From Paracoccaceae bacterium (GTDB taxonomy: Bacteria; Pseudomonadota; Alphaproteobacteria; Rhodobacterales; Rhodobacteraceae), in assembly GCA_030148225.1 (NCBI GenBank), contig JASBTX010000042.1, forward strand, positions 310,001-374,000: a stretch of DNA of 64,000 nucleotides, written 5' to 3'. Positions 25,677-35,554 of this stretch are shown piece after piece. Each line of letters opens with the position of its first letter. Positions within the stretch are counted from its first letter, which is position 1. The position numbers and the translations under genes were made by a program. The notes under the pieces were generated by a model that was given only the letters and a program-made list of their open reading frames with translations, made no database searches and was not told the origin of the DNA.

Positions 25677-28600
25677 ATGTCGAGCGGGCCGAAATTCATT
25701 CACCTCAGGGTGCATACAGAGTACTCGTTGCTCGAAGGGGCGGTGCCCGTCAAAAAGCTGGCGGGCCTGTGCGTCAAACATCGCATGCCTGCCGTCGCGC
25801 TGACCGACACCAACAACATGTTCGCCGCGCTCGAGGCGTCGGAAACGCTCGCTGCACAAGGCATTCAGCCCATCATCGGTTGCCAGCTGGATGTCGATTA
25901 CGATCCGGTCTTGCCCGGGGAACGCCCGCGCGCACCCGCGCCACTGGTACTGCTGGCACAGTCCGAGGCGGGCTATCAGAACCTGATGAAGCTGAATTCC
26001 TGCGCTTATCTGGATGCCGGCGGCCAGCTGCCGCAGGTCACACTGGAAGAGGTATCGGCGCATTCTCAGGGGCTGATCTGCCTCACGGGTGGGCCTGACG
26101 GCCCGCTGGGCCGGTTGATCACGGCCGGGCAAACCCCCAAGGCAGAGGCGTTCTTGCAGGCGCTGATAGCTGCCTTTCCGAGCCGTCTCTATATTGAGTT
26201 GCAGCGCCACCCTGACGAGGATGCCCAACCGCCCGAGGCCGAGCGGCTGAGTGAACCATGGTTCATCGATGCCGCCTACGCGCATGGCCTGCCGCTGGTG
26301 GCAACCAATAACGTTTTTTTCCCGCAATCGGTGATGTTCGAGGCCCATGACGCCCTGATCTGTATCGCCGAGGGTGCCTATGTCGATCAGCAGGAACCGC
26401 GCCGCCGCCTGACCCCGCAGCATTACTTCAAGTCCGAGGCCGAGATGGCGGCGCTGTTTGCCGATCTGCCCGAAGCGCTAGAAAACACGGTCGAAATCGC
26501 CAGGCGCTGCGCCTTCAAGGCCTATAAACGCGATCCGATTCTGCCAAAATTCGCCGATGACGAAGTGCAGGAACTGCGCCGTCAGGCGCGCGCGGGACTG
26601 GCAGCGCGGCTGCAGGTGATCCCGCATGCCGCCCCGGTTGAAGATTACGAGAAACGCCTCGAATTCGAGCTGGGCATCATCGAGGGCATGGGCTTTCCGG
26701 GGTATTTCCTGATCGTGGCCGATTTCATCAAGTGGGCCAAGGATCACGGGATTCCCGTTGGTCCCGGCCGGGGTTCCGGTGCCGGTTCGCTGGTAGCCTA
26801 TGCATTGACCATCACCGATCTTGATCCGCTGCGCTATTCGCTCCTCTTCGAACGGTTCCTCAATCCCGAACGCGTGTCGATGCCCGATTTCGATATCGAT
26901 TTCTGCATGGACCGGCGTGAAGAGGTCATCCGCTACGTTCAGGAGAAATACGGCCGCGACAAGGTTGGCCAGATCATCACGTTCGGCGCGCTCCTTTCCA
27001 AGGCAGCGGTGCGCGATGTCGGGCGGGTGCTTCAGATGCCCTATGGACAAGTTGACCGCCTGTCCAAGATGATCCCCGTCGAAGGGGTCAAGCCGGTTTC
27101 GATTGAAAAGGCGCTGGCGGATGAACCGCGCCTGCGTGAAGAGGCCCGCGCGGAAGAAGTTGTCGAGCGGCTTTTGAACTATGGTCAGCAGATCGAAGGT
27201 CTCTTGCGCAACGCCTCGACCCATGCCGCCGGCGTGGTGATCGGCGACCGTCCGCTTGATGCGCTTGTGCCGCTCTATCAGGATCCGCGTTCTGACATGC
27301 CGGCCACCCAGTTCAACATGAAATGGGTCGAACAGGCAGGGCTGGTCAAATACGACTTCCTTGGCCTCAAGACCCTGACCATCATCCAGAACGCGCTTGA
27401 CCTGCTGGGGCAGCGCGGCGTCGACATCGACATCAGTGCCATCCCGCTGGATGACGAAAAATCCTATCGGCTCTATTCCGATGCGCGCACGGTGGCGGTG
27501 TTCCAGGTGGAAAGCTCGGGCATGATGGACGCGCTCAAGCGCATGAAGCCGACCTGCATCGAGGATATCATCGCCCTTGTGGCGCTTTACCGTCCCGGCC
27601 CGATGGAGAACATTCCAAAGTTCTGCGAGGTCAAGAACGGCCTGCGCGAACGCGAGGGCATTCATCCGAGCATTGACCACATTCTGGACGAGACACAGGG
27701 CATCATCGTCTATCAGGAACAGGTCATGCAGATCGCCCAGGAGATGGCCGGTTATTCACTGGGCGGTGCCGATCTGCTGCGCCGCGCGATGGGCAAAAAG
27801 ATCCAGGCCGCCATGGATGCGGAAAAGCCCAAATTCCTGAAAGGCGCTGCCGAAAACGGCGTCGACGAGGCCAAGGCCAAAGAGGTCTGGGATCTTTTGG
27901 ACAAATTTGCCAATTACGGCTTCAACAAATCCCACGCGGCGGCCTATGCCGTGGTCAGCTATCAGACAGCATGGCTCAAGGCCAACTACCCGGTTGAATT
28001 CATGGCCGGGGTGATGAATTGCGATCTGCACCTGACCGATAAACTGGCTGTCTATGCCGAGGAAGTGCGCAAACCGGTTGATCGCGGCGGGCTGGGCATT
28101 CGCATCATCCCGCCCTGCGTCAACCGCTCGGATGCGCGTTTCAGCGTCGATGACGGGCAGATCGTCTATGCGCTTGGGGCGCTGAAAAATGTCGGGGTCG
28201 AAGCGATGCGCCTCGTGACGGATGGCCGGGGCGACAAACCCTTTGCCACGCTTTTTGATGTCGCGCGTCGTGTCGACCTCAAGCGGGTAGGCAAGCGCCC
28301 GATGGAAATGCTGGCACGCGCGGGTGCCTTCGACCAGCTCGATCCGAACCGGGCCCGTATTTTCCACAGTCTCGACGCGCTGGTCGCCTATTCTGCCGCC
28401 ATCCACGAACAACGCGCCTCCAACCAGACCTCGCTTTTCGGGGAGGCTGGTGAAGACCTGCCCGAGCCGCGGCTGAAGGATGTTCAGGACTGGCTGCCCG
28501 CTGAACGCCTGTCCGAAGAGTTCGCGGCAATCGGGTTCTACCTCTCGGGCCACCCGCTGGACGATTACATGACCGCCCTCAAACGCCGCGATGTGAAAAC

Positions 28601-29144
28601 GCTGCACGATGTCACCCGGATGACCGAACGCACCACCGCCGCGATCGTCAAGATGGCGGGCACCGTCTCGGGCCGGCAGGAGCGGAAATCGGCGCGCGGC
28701 AACCGCTTTGCCTTTGTGCAGCTCTCGGACACGACCGGCCAGTACGAGGTGACGATGTTTTCCGACACGCTCGAGGCCGGTCGCGCGCATCTCGACACCG
28801 GTGCGCGGGTTATCCTGACTGTCGAGGCCACGATGGAGGCCGATCAGCTGAAATTGCTGGCGCGCAGCGTCGCCCCCATCGACGCCGCCATCGCGGGCGA
28901 GGCCGCATCAGGCTACCGCGTCTTTGTCGAAACCCCCGATGCGATCCCCACCATCGCGTCCATCCTGAAACGCGCCAAAGGCGAAAGCGGTCTCAGCGGC
29001 AGGGGGCCGGTATCCTTCTGCCTGATGGATCCCGACCTGCCGGGCGAGGTCGAGGTTTCGCTGGGCGATGACTTTCCGGTCTCGCCCCAGATCAAGGGCG
29101 CAATCAAATCCATCGGCGGCGTCGTCACCGTTGAAGAGATCTGA
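25677..29144 (+). CDS. dnaE: DNA polymerase III subunit alpha
   Basis: A 1155-residue replicative polymerase of the DnaE1 type. The PHP domain opens with FIHLRVHTEYSLLEGAVPV. The catalytic palm contains VGPGRGSGAGSLVAYAL and the metal-binding MPDFDIDFCMDRR. FNKSHAAAYAVVSYQTAWLK is the conserved tail of the polymerase core, and an OB-fold domain lies near residues 985-1060. It is the chromosomal polymerase core subunit. The gene is separate, with no dnaQ or other replication gene beside it. A repeat box follows 4 bp after the stop. Confidence 0.97.
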   Translation: MSSGPKFIHLRVHTEYSLLEGAVPVKKLAGLCVKHRMPAVALTDTNNMFAALEASETLAAQGIQPIIGCQLDVDYDPVLPGERPRAPAPLVLLAQSEAGYQNLMKLNSCAYLDAGGQLPQVTLEEVSAHSQGLICLTGGPDGPLGRLITAGQTPKAEAFLQALIAAFPSRLYIELQRHPDEDAQPPEAERLSEPWFIDAAYAHGLPLVATNNVFFPQSVMFEAHDALICIAEGAYVDQQEPRRRLTPQHYFKSEAEMAALFADLPEALENTVEIARRCAFKAYKRDPILPKFADDEVQELRRQARAGLAARLQVIPHAAPVEDYEKRLEFELGIIEGMGFPGYFLIVADFIKWAKDHGIPVGPGRGSGAGSLVAYALTITDLDPLRYSLLFERFLNPERVSMPDFDIDFCMDRREEVIRYVQEKYGRDKVGQIITFGALLSKAAVRDVGRVLQMPYGQVDRLSKMIPVEGVKPVSIEKALADEPRLREEARAEEVVERLLNYGQQIEGLLRNASTHAAGVVIGDRPLDALVPLYQDPRSDMPATQFNMKWVEQAGLVKYDFLGLKTLTIIQNALDLLGQRGVDIDISAIPLDDEKSYRLYSDARTVAVFQVESSGMMDALKRMKPTCIEDIIALVALYRPGPMENIPKFCEVKNGLREREGIHPSIDHILDETQGIIVYQEQVMQIAQEMAGYSLGGADLLRRAMGKKIQAAMDAEKPKFLKGAAENGVDEAKAKEVWDLLDKFANYGFNKSHAAAYAVVSYQTAWLKANYPVEFMAGVMNCDLHLTDKLAVYAEEVRKPVDRGGLGIRIIPPCVNRSDARFSVDDGQIVYALGALKNVGVEAMRLVTDGRGDKPFATLFDVARRVDLKRVGKRPMEMLARAGAFDQLDPNRARIFHSLDALVAYSAAIHEQRASNQTSLFGEAGEDLPEPRLKDVQDWLPAERLSEEFAAIGFYLSGHPLDDYMTALKRRDVKTLHDVTRMTERTTAAIVKMAGTVSGRQERKSARGNRFAFVQLSDTTGQYEVTMFSDTLEAGRAHLDTGARVILTVEATMEADQLKLLARSVAPIDAAIAGEAASGYRVFVETPDAIPTIASILKRAKGESGLSGRGPVSFCLMDPDLPGEVEVSLGDDFPVSPQIKGAIKSIGGVVTVEEI

Positions 29145-29148
29145 TCCG

Positions 29149-29206
29149 CTTCATTGTTCTTCAAATACCTCTGCCCGACGCATGGGACAGGCGCGCCCTT
29201 GGGCAG
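29149..29206 (+). repeat. intergenic repeat, box plus inverted repeat (copy 3)
   Basis: The box CTTCATTGTTCTTCAAATAC begins at 29149 and is identical to copy 1 over 22 bases. It is followed by CTGCCC (29171-29176) and its complement GGGCAG (29201-29206). It lies directly after dnaE and may act as its 3' end. Confidence 0.7.
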
Positions 29207-29265
29207 GGGAAACGGCACGTATCGCTGCCATCAACCTGATCAACCTGATCGTATCGCCCTGAACC

Positions 29266-29472
29266 TCAGTAATGCGGCGGGCGTTCATCGCCCAGTATGA
29301 CACCGCCGCCGCCCTCGGCTTCGCGGCCCGCTTCGCGTTCCAGCAGAAAGGCCACGCGCGCCGTAAGCGTCTCGATCTCTTTATCCTGCCGGGCGATCAC
29401 GTCCGACAAATCGTCGATCATCCGTTCCAGCCCGGCAATCCGTTCCTCAAGACCCGTGACACGATCATCCAT
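29266..29472 (-). CDS. slyX: SlyX family protein
   Basis: A 68-residue coiled-coil protein: [14 protein letters not shown] followed by heptad-like [20 protein letters not shown], and a C-terminal DERPPHY that matches the PPHY ending of SlyX. Function is poorly known. I start at the ATG at 29472 (GGGAAAG ribosome-like site just before); a second ATG four codons upstream (29484) is also possible. The longer frame to 29640 would run into the hisS start region. It is divergent from hisS. Confidence 0.8.
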   Translation of the reverse strand: MDDRVTGLEERIAGLERMIDDLSDVIARQDKEIETLTARVAFLLEREAGREAEGGGGVILGDERPPHY

Positions 29473-29609
29473 TCGCTTTCCCATCTCTACGCCGCCCACA
29501 CCCGTTTCTGCACCCGATTGCCGCGCGGCGAAAGCCCTGCCCATTGTGGCGCTTGCCCCGCCGCGCCCGCGCTTGTAAACGCGCCCCATATACCGCCAAA
29601 GGACGCCAC

Positions 29610-31094
29610 ATGGCCAAGACAAAGAAAGCGCCGCGCCCACGGGCCGACACGCCCAAAGGGTTTCGCGACTATTTCGGCACCGAGGTTGATGCCCGCAAAT
29701 CCATGCTGGATCAGATCGCGGCGGTCTATCATCGCTATGGGTTTGATGCGCTGGAAAGCTCGGCGGTCGAGACGGTCGAGGCGCTGGGAAAATTCCTGCC
29801 CGATATCGACCGCCCGAACGAAGGTGTCTTTGCCTGGCAGGAGGATGACGCGGGCGGCAAGGGCGACTGGCTGGCGCTGCGCTATGATCTGACCGCGCCG
29901 CTGGCCCGGGTCTATGCCCAGCACCGCAATGATCTGCCGACCCCCTATCGCCGCTATGCGATGGGGCCGGTCTGGCGGAACGAGAAACCGGGCCCGGGCC
30001 GTTTCCGGCAGTTTTATCAATGCGACGCCGATACGGTAGGAAGCGCGTCCATGGCCGCGGATGCCGAAATCTGCGCCATGCTGGCCGACACGCTCGAGGC
30101 CGTGGGCATTCCGCGCGGTGATTATGTGATCCGGATCAACAACCGCAAGGTGCTGAATGGTGTGCTGGAAACCATGGGGCTGACGGATGAAACCCGGCGC
30201 GATGCCGTCCTGCGCACCATCGACAAGTTCGACAAGGTGGGCGAGGCCGGCGTGCGCGAGTTGCTGGGCAAGGGGCGTCTGGACGCGTCGGGCGCCTATA
30301 TTGACGGCGTGGGGCTGAGCGATGCCGAGGCCGCGCCGGTTCTGAATTTCCTGACGGCCCGGCGCGCTGACAATGCGGCAACATTGCTCCAGCTCATGGT
30401 TGCCGTTGGCGACAGCGCCAAAGGCGCCGAAGGTATTGCCGAACTGCAGGAAATGAGCCGTTTGCTGGCGGCACAGGGTTACGACGAAGACCGCATCATC
30501 ATCGACCCCTCGGTCGTGCGCGGACTGGGCTATTACACCGGACCGGTATTCGAGGCCGAGCTGACCTTTGACATTCTCGATGAAAAAGGCCGCAAGCGAC
30601 AGTTCGGTTCGGTCGCGGGGGGTGGGCGTTATGACGATCTGGTCAAACGCTTTACCGGCCAGTCCGTACCGGCAACGGGTATTTCCATCGGGGTTGACCG
30701 TCTGCTGGCCGCGCTGATGGCCAAGGGCCGGATGCAGGGCGTCGCGCGTGGCCCGGTGATTGTGACGGTCATGGATCGTGACCGGATGGGTGACTATCAG
30801 GCGATGGTGGCCGAACTCCGATCCGCAGGCATCCGCGCCGAGGTCTATCTTGGCAATCCCAAGAATTTTGGCAATCAACTGAAATATGCCGACAAACGCC
30901 ACTCTCCGGTTGCCGTCATTCAGGGAACGGATGAGGCCGCGCGCGGCGTGGTTCAGATCAAGGATCTGGTGCTGGGGGCCAAAATAGCCGAAAGCGCCAG
31001 CCTCGAGGAATGGAAATCACAGCCCGCCCAGCGCGAGGTCGCGCGCGCCGATCTGGTGGACGAGGTGACGAGGCTCCTCTCGCAGGATGGCTGA
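29610..31094 (+). CDS. hisS: histidine--tRNA ligase
   Basis: A 494-residue class II synthetase. It starts near [12 protein letters not shown]. Motif 2 is [19 protein letters not shown], and the HisRS signature [11 protein letters not shown] lies near residue 305. The GGGRYDDL motif follows, and the C-terminal anticodon-binding domain ends the protein. It charges tRNA-His. The ATG at 29610 is preferred over a longer frame because homologs begin near here. Its last 8 nt overlap hisZ, so translation links the synthetase to histidine biosynthesis. Confidence 0.96.
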   Translation: MAKTKKAPRPRADTPKGFRDYFGTEVDARKSMLDQIAAVYHRYGFDALESSAVETVEALGKFLPDIDRPNEGVFAWQEDDAGGKGDWLALRYDLTAPLARVYAQHRNDLPTPYRRYAMGPVWRNEKPGPGRFRQFYQCDADTVGSASMAADAEICAMLADTLEAVGIPRGDYVIRINNRKVLNGVLETMGLTDETRRDAVLRTIDKFDKVGEAGVRELLGKGRLDASGAYIDGVGLSDAEAAPVLNFLTARRADNAATLLQLMVAVGDSAKGAEGIAELQEMSRLLAAQGYDEDRIIIDPSVVRGLGYYTGPVFEAELTFDILDEKGRKRQFGSVAGGGRYDDLVKRFTGQSVPATGISIGVDRLLAALMAKGRMQGVARGPVIVTVMDRDRMGDYQAMVAELRSAGIRAEVYLGNPKNFGNQLKYADKRHSPVAVIQGTDEAARGVVQIKDLVLGAKIAESASLEEWKSQPAQREVARADLVDEVTRLLSQDG

Positions 31095-32190
31095 GACCGT
31101 GAACCAGACGCAGGAGACCCGCCAACTGGCCGAGCGCATCTTGTCGGTGTTTGAGCATGCCGGGGCCAGTCGGATCGAGACCGATATCCTGCAGCCTTCG
31201 GCCCGGCTGCTTGACCTTTATGGCGAAGATATCCGTGCGCGTGCGTTTACCACCACCGATCCGCTTCGTGGCGACTATATGCTGCGCCCCGATTTCACCG
31301 TACCGGTGGTGGAAATGCATATGTCAGGCGGCGCTGAACCGGCGCGCTATACTTATATGGGCAAGGTCTTTCGCGCCCAGGAAGAGGATGTGTCTCGCCC
31401 GTCCGAAACGCTGCAGGTCGGGTACGAGGTGTTTGACCGCAGCGCGCCCATAGAGGCCGACGCCGAGGTGTTCGCGCTAATCAGATCGGCGCTTGCCCCG
31501 CTGGAGCTGCGCGTGGCCACGGGTGACATGAGCCTGCTGCTGGCGGCGATCCGGGGGCTGGATACCACCGATGATCGCAAGGCGGCGCTTAGCCGTCATA
31601 TCTGGCGGCCCGGACGTTTCCGCGCCCTGCTGGACAGGTTTTCCGGGCGCGTGCAACCACCGCAAAGCCGTCTGAACCTGCTGGAGGGCGATATTGATGC
31701 GATCATCGGCGGCGCCGGACCCGAGATCGGGTTGCGCAGCGCCGGTGAGGTGGCTGAACGGATTGAGCGCCTGCGCGCCGATGCAAAGGCCGCGCCCATT
31801 GATGACGCCAGCGTTGCACTTCTGGACCGGCTCTTGTCGCTGAAGGGCGATTGCGATTGGGTATTGGACCAGCTCGAGGGGCTGGCCGACAAATCCCCGT
31901 CGGTCGCCGATGCGGTTGCGGCATTCCGGGCACGATGCGATGCGCTGGGTCGGGCCGGTGTCGATACATCGCAGCTGAAATTCGAGGGCAGCTATGGCCG
32001 GACCTCGATGGAATATTATGATGGGTTCGTTTTTGGGTTCTATTCCGATCAGAATCCGGGCCTGCCGCCGGTGGCGACCGGCGGGCGGTATGATGCACTG
32101 ACGCGGGTTCTGGGCAATGGCGCATCGATTCCGGCGGTTGGTGGGGTGATCCGCCCCGAACTGGTGCAGGTCGTCGGGGGAAAGATATGA
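31087..32190 (+). CDS. hisZ: ATP phosphoribosyltransferase regulatory subunit HisZ
   Basis: A 367-residue HisRS-like protein lacking the tRNA-ligase signatures and the anticodon domain. [18 protein letters not shown]-like and [14 protein letters not shown] segments match HisZ. It forms a complex with short-form HisG, conferring histidine feedback control on the first step of histidine synthesis. It starts inside hisS (8-nt overlap) and overlaps hisG by 4 nt. Short HisG is active only with HisZ, and both are adjacent here, as expected. Confidence 0.93.
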   Translation: MAETVNQTQETRQLAERILSVFEHAGASRIETDILQPSARLLDLYGEDIRARAFTTTDPLRGDYMLRPDFTVPVVEMHMSGGAEPARYTYMGKVFRAQEEDVSRPSETLQVGYEVFDRSAPIEADAEVFALIRSALAPLELRVATGDMSLLLAAIRGLDTTDDRKAALSRHIWRPGRFRALLDRFSGRVQPPQSRLNLLEGDIDAIIGGAGPEIGLRSAGEVAERIERLRADAKAAPIDDASVALLDRLLSLKGDCDWVLDQLEGLADKSPSVADAVAAFRARCDALGRAGVDTSQLKFEGSYGRTSMEYYDGFVFGFYSDQNPGLPPVATGGRYDALTRVLGNGASIPAVGGVIRPELVQVVGGKI

Positions 32191-32882
32191 GCCTCAAGCT
32201 GGGCATACCGTCCAAGGGCCGTCTGATGGACAAGACAGCGGCATGGTTTCAGGACCGGGGCGTCACGCTAAGCCGCAGTGGATCGGATCGTGAATATGCC
32301 GGGATTATCGACGGTGCCGAGGGGGTCGAGCTTGTGCTGCTTTCGGCCGGGGAAATCCCGCGTGAACTGGCGGCGGGGCGGTTGCATCTGGGTGTGACGG
32401 GATCGGACCTCGTGCGCGAAAAGGTTCCGGCCTGGGACAGTCGGCTGACCGCATTGGCGGGCATGGGTTTCGGTCAGGCCGATCTGGTGATTGCCGTGCC
32501 CGGTTTCTGGGCGGATGTGCACACGCTTGACGACTTGGATGCCGCAGCCGCCGCTTTTCGCAGGCAGCATGGTTTTCGGCTGAGAATTGCCACGAAATAC
32601 CATCGCATGGTTCACCGGTTCCTGAAATCCGCCGGTGTATCGGACTATCAGCTGGTCGACAGCCAGGGCGCGACCGAAGGCACCGTCAAGAATGAGACCG
32701 CCGAGGCTATCGCCGATATTACCTCGACCGGTGAGACGTTGCGCGCCAATCACCTGCGCATGCTGGATGACGGGTTGATCCACGCGAGCCAGGCAACGTT
32801 GTTTCAAAGCAAAACGGCCGACTACTCCGGGGCTGACAATGCAGCGCTGGCGGCGCTATCGGCACAGATCGGCATCGGCTGA
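32187..32882 (+). CDS. hisG: ATP phosphoribosyltransferase catalytic subunit, short form
   Basis: A 231-residue HisG without the C-terminal regulatory domain of the long form. It starts LKLGIPSKGRLMDKT, and contains RIATKYHRMVHRFL and ATEGTVKNETAEAIADI, including the PRPP-binding region. It condenses ATP and PRPP in the first committed step of histidine synthesis. It depends on HisZ, encoded immediately upstream. The downstream 164-bp gap separates it from the convergent tlpA-like gene and contains only an imperfect CAGCGCG/CGCGCTG inverted repeat. Confidence 0.95.
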   Translation: MSLKLGIPSKGRLMDKTAAWFQDRGVTLSRSGSDREYAGIIDGAEGVELVLLSAGEIPRELAAGRLHLGVTGSDLVREKVPAWDSRLTALAGMGFGQADLVIAVPGFWADVHTLDDLDAAAAAFRRQHGFRLRIATKYHRMVHRFLKSAGVSDYQLVDSQGATEGTVKNETAEAIADITSTGETLRANHLRMLDDGLIHASQATLFQSKTADYSGADNAALAALSAQIGIG

Positions 32883-33046
32883 CAGCGCGTCACCGGTCAT
32901 CATACGAATGCACCGGCGGTCACAGCGCGCTGACCTCGAGTAGGGGCACAACTGCGCTTGCGGAGCCAGCAATCTGTCCGCCGATCCAGCAGGGACAAAG
33001 CTGCGGCTCCTGAGGCGGATTTGCCCGCCAATTGGCCAAGGTCAGA

Positions 33047-33607
33047 TCAGCCATCCCCGGCAATCAACGCCGAAATGATGGCTTTGGCACTGTCGGTATC
33101 CCATTCGGCATCCCCGCGCATGCGGGCAATTTCCTGACCCTCGGGATTGATGATGACGGTAATGGGCAGGCCCAGCACCGACATGTCATCGGCGATCCCG
33201 TTATCGATATCCATGAAACCGGGCAGTTTGGTGACCTTGGTTTCCGCGAAAAACCGTTCGATCCCGGCTGGCGTATTGCGTCCGGTTGCGATGGTGACCA
33301 CGCGGAAATCATCGCCACCCAACTCGGTCTGCAACCGCTCTAGCGATGGCATTTCCTTGCGGCAGGGCGCGCACCATGTCGCCCAGAAATTCAGCACAAC
33401 ATATTGCCCCTTGAATTCGTCCAGCAAACGCTCTTTGCCTGCCTCGTCGGCAAAGGGGCTGGTCGAAATATCCAGCGGTTCGGCATGGAACTGGAGTTTT
33501 TTCATCAGCCCTTCGCGCAGCGCTTCGAGCGATGCGATATCGGCAAGGACGGGGTTTGCACCAAGGGCAAGGGCCGTATAGAGAACGGCCAAACGCAACC
33601 AACTCAT
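33047..33607 (-). CDS. TlpA family thiol-disulfide oxidoreductase
   Basis: A 186-residue exported thioredoxin-fold protein. It has a signal peptide ([20 protein letters not shown]) and the active site WATWCAPC with C79 and C82. The cis-proline region [13 protein letters not shown] follows. TlpA-like proteins keep periplasmic thiols reduced, often for cytochrome c or copper-site maturation. I start at the ATG at 33607, directly before the signal peptide. It is divergent from argH with 28 bp between starts. In Rhodobacterales this argH neighbour is common. Confidence 0.9.
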   Translation of the reverse strand: MSWLRLAVLYTALALGANPVLADIASLEALREGLMKKLQFHAEPLDISTSPFADEAGKERLLDEFKGQYVVLNFWATWCAPCRKEMPSLERLQTELGGDDFRVVTIATGRNTPAGIERFFAETKVTKLPGFMDIDNGIADDMSVLGLPITVIINPEGQEIARMRGDAEWDTDSAKAIISALIAGDG

Positions 33608-33635
33608 GTTTTCCCCTCCTTCAGGGTATCCAGCA

Positions 33636-35027
33636 ATGACCAATTCATCCTCGAACGCCATGTGGGGCGGGCGGTTCGCCGACGGGCCGGACGCCATCAT
33701 GGAGGCGATCAACGCATCGATCAGCTTTGACCGGCGGCTCTATGCCCAGGACATTCAAGGCTCTCGTGCCCATGCCGCCATGCTGGCCGCAACGGGTATC
33801 ATCAGTCCTAAAGACGCCGAAGCGATCCGGGAAGGCCTGCTCACGGTGTTGTCAGAGATCGAGACCGGATCGTTTGAATTCTCGACGGCGCTGGAAGACA
33901 TTCACATGAATGTCGAGGCGCGCCTGAAAGAGCTGATCGGCGAACCGGCCGGGCGGCTGCACACAGCGCGGTCGCGCAATGATCAAGTTGCCACCGATTT
34001 CAGGATGTGGGTGCGTGATCAACTGGACGCGACCGAGGCGGCGCTGATCGCGCTGATCCGCGCACTCTTGTCCCAAGCTGAGGCGGGCGCGGGCTGGATC
34101 ATGCCGGGCTTTACCCATCTGCAAACCGCGCAACCGGTGACATGGGGCCATCACATGATGGCCTATGTCGAGATGTTTGGCCGTGATCTGGGCCGGGTTC
34201 GTGACGCGCGCGTGCGCATGAACGAAAGCCCGCTGGGTGCGGCGGCACTGGCCGGGACCTCCTTTCCCATCGACCGTGATCAGACGGCGGCGGCGCTTGG
34301 ATTTGACCGGCCAGCCGCCAACAGCCTTGATGCCGTGGCCGACCGGGATTTCGCGCTGGAATTTCTGTCGGTGGCCGCCATCACGGCGATGCACCTGTCG
34401 CGTTTTGCCGAAGAGCTGGTGATCTGGTCGTCGACCCAGTTTCGCTTTGTGGCCCTGTCGGACCGGTTCTCGACCGGATCGTCGATCATGCCGCAAAAGA
34501 AAAACCCAGACGCGGCAGAGCTGATCCGGGCCAAGATCGGGCGCATTCTGGGGGCGATGATCGGTCTTTTCACCGTGATGAAGGGTCTGCCGCTGACCTA
34601 TTCCAAGGACATGCAGGAAGACAAGGAACAGGTCTTTGACGCGGCTGACAGTCTGATGCTGGCGCTAGCGGCGATGACCGGTATGGTCAGCGATATGACT
34701 GCCAACCGCGACGCATTGCTGGACGCTGCCGCATCCGGTTTTTCGACGGCGACCGATCTGGCGGACTGGCTGGTGCGGGTGCTGGGCCTGCCGTTTCGCG
34801 AGGCCCATCACATCACCGGTGCGCTTGTTGCCATGGCCGAGGACCGGTGCTGTGATCTGCACGAACTGACGCTGGAGGACATGCAATCGGTTCATGGTGA
34901 TATCACGGCGGATGTTTTTGCGGTATTGGGGGTTGAGAATTCGGTTGCCAGCCGGACAAGCTATGGCGGGACAGCTCCCGAGGAGGTGACCCGGCAGATT
35001 ACCCGCTGGAAGGAGATGCTGACATGA
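33636..35027 (+). CDS. argH: argininosuccinate lyase
   Basis: A 463-residue fumarase/aspartase-superfamily enzyme of usual length. It starts [11 protein letters not shown] after a short leader. The signature [18 protein letters not shown] lies near residue 285, and [16 protein letters not shown] near residue 110. It splits argininosuccinate to arginine and fumarate. I start at the ATG at 33636; ten further codons upstream lead to the ATG at 33606, which overlaps the divergent tlpA-like start. Its stop overlaps the small lipoprotein start by 4 nt. Confidence 0.96.
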   Translation: MTNSSSNAMWGGRFADGPDAIMEAINASISFDRRLYAQDIQGSRAHAAMLAATGIISPKDAEAIREGLLTVLSEIETGSFEFSTALEDIHMNVEARLKELIGEPAGRLHTARSRNDQVATDFRMWVRDQLDATEAALIALIRALLSQAEAGAGWIMPGFTHLQTAQPVTWGHHMMAYVEMFGRDLGRVRDARVRMNESPLGAAALAGTSFPIDRDQTAAALGFDRPAANSLDAVADRDFALEFLSVAAITAMHLSRFAEELVIWSSTQFRFVALSDRFSTGSSIMPQKKNPDAAELIRAKIGRILGAMIGLFTVMKGLPLTYSKDMQEDKEQVFDAADSLMLALAAMTGMVSDMTANRDALLDAAASGFSTATDLADWLVRVLGLPFREAHHITGALVAMAEDRCCDLHELTLEDMQSVHGDITADVFAVLGVENSVASRTSYGGTAPEEVTRQITRWKEMLT

Positions 35028-35140
35028 AAACCGTAGCCCTGTTTCTGGCCATTGCCCTCACGCTAGGGGCCTGTGGCGTCGATGGCGCGCCCACACCGCC
35101 CGCACGTGCCGCGAACACAGTCGATCTGACGCGCCTCTGA
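35024..35140 (+). CDS. small lipoprotein, LptM (YifL/LppL)-like
   Basis: A 38-residue gene: [17 protein letters not shown] is a complete lipoprotein signal peptide with the lipobox LGAC (Cys17), followed by [14 protein letters not shown] and a short tail. The C-G-x-x-G-x-P-x-x-P start of the mature part matches the LptM/YifL family (E. coli CGLKG-PLYFPP), and such lipoproteins often lie just upstream of lysA. LptM assists LptD disulfide maturation in LPS transport. Here it overlaps argH (ATGA) and DUF2834 (TGATG) and precedes lysA. It falls below common length cut-offs and is easily missed. Confidence 0.7.
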   Translation: MKTVALFLAIALTLGACGVDGAPTPPARAANTVDLTRL

Positions 35141-35454
35141 TGTCGCCTTTGCGCATTGTCTATTTCGCGCTCTTTGTCTGGGGCAGCGTGCACCCGATGT
35201 GGTATTTCATCAGCTGGATGTCCGAGAACGGTGTTTCCGTCAGCGGCATGATCACCGCATGGCACGCCAATCCAGCAACATCGGGCCTCGTCTGGGATCT
35301 GACAATCGCGGCCATCACGCTCACGCTTTGGATATTGGCGGAAACGATTGTCCGGCGGAACTGGATTGCCCTTCTGGCGATACCCGCCACGTATCTGATC
35401 GGCGTATCCGCCGGGCTGCCGCTGTTTCTGTTCCTGCGCTCGCGCCCGGTCTGA
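35140..35454 (+). CDS. DUF2834 domain-containing membrane protein
   Basis: A 104-residue protein with about three membrane segments (LRIVYFALFVWGSVHPMWYF, a middle segment near LTIAAITLTLWILA and a C-terminal one ending FLFLRSRPV). It resembles the DUF2834 family, whose function is unknown. Its ATG overlaps the lipoprotein stop by one base, so the two are likely co-translated. It lies 100 bp before lysA. Confidence 0.75.
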   Translation: MSPLRIVYFALFVWGSVHPMWYFISWMSENGVSVSGMITAWHANPATSGLVWDLTIAAITLTLWILAETIVRRNWIALLAIPATYLIGVSAGLPLFLFLRSRPV

Positions 35455-35554
35455 GCCCGGGTTGTACGCTGGCAGCCACGCAGGGCGCGGAAACTGATTG
35501 CCCCGTCGTCACGGTCTGCTAAGACAACGCCTCAGCATCTCAGCCGGGTCGGAC

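Noticed and set aside
29610-32190. hisS and hisZ as a recent tandem duplication
   Set aside because: HisZ is an ancient HisRS-like paralog with known regulatory function and lacks the ligase motifs; the pairing is standard in this order.
32883-33046. Possible RNA gene or terminator in the gap after hisG
   Set aside because: The CAGCGCG/CGCGCTG inverted repeat is widely spaced and imperfectly supported, without a T-run, and I saw no tRNA-like folds.
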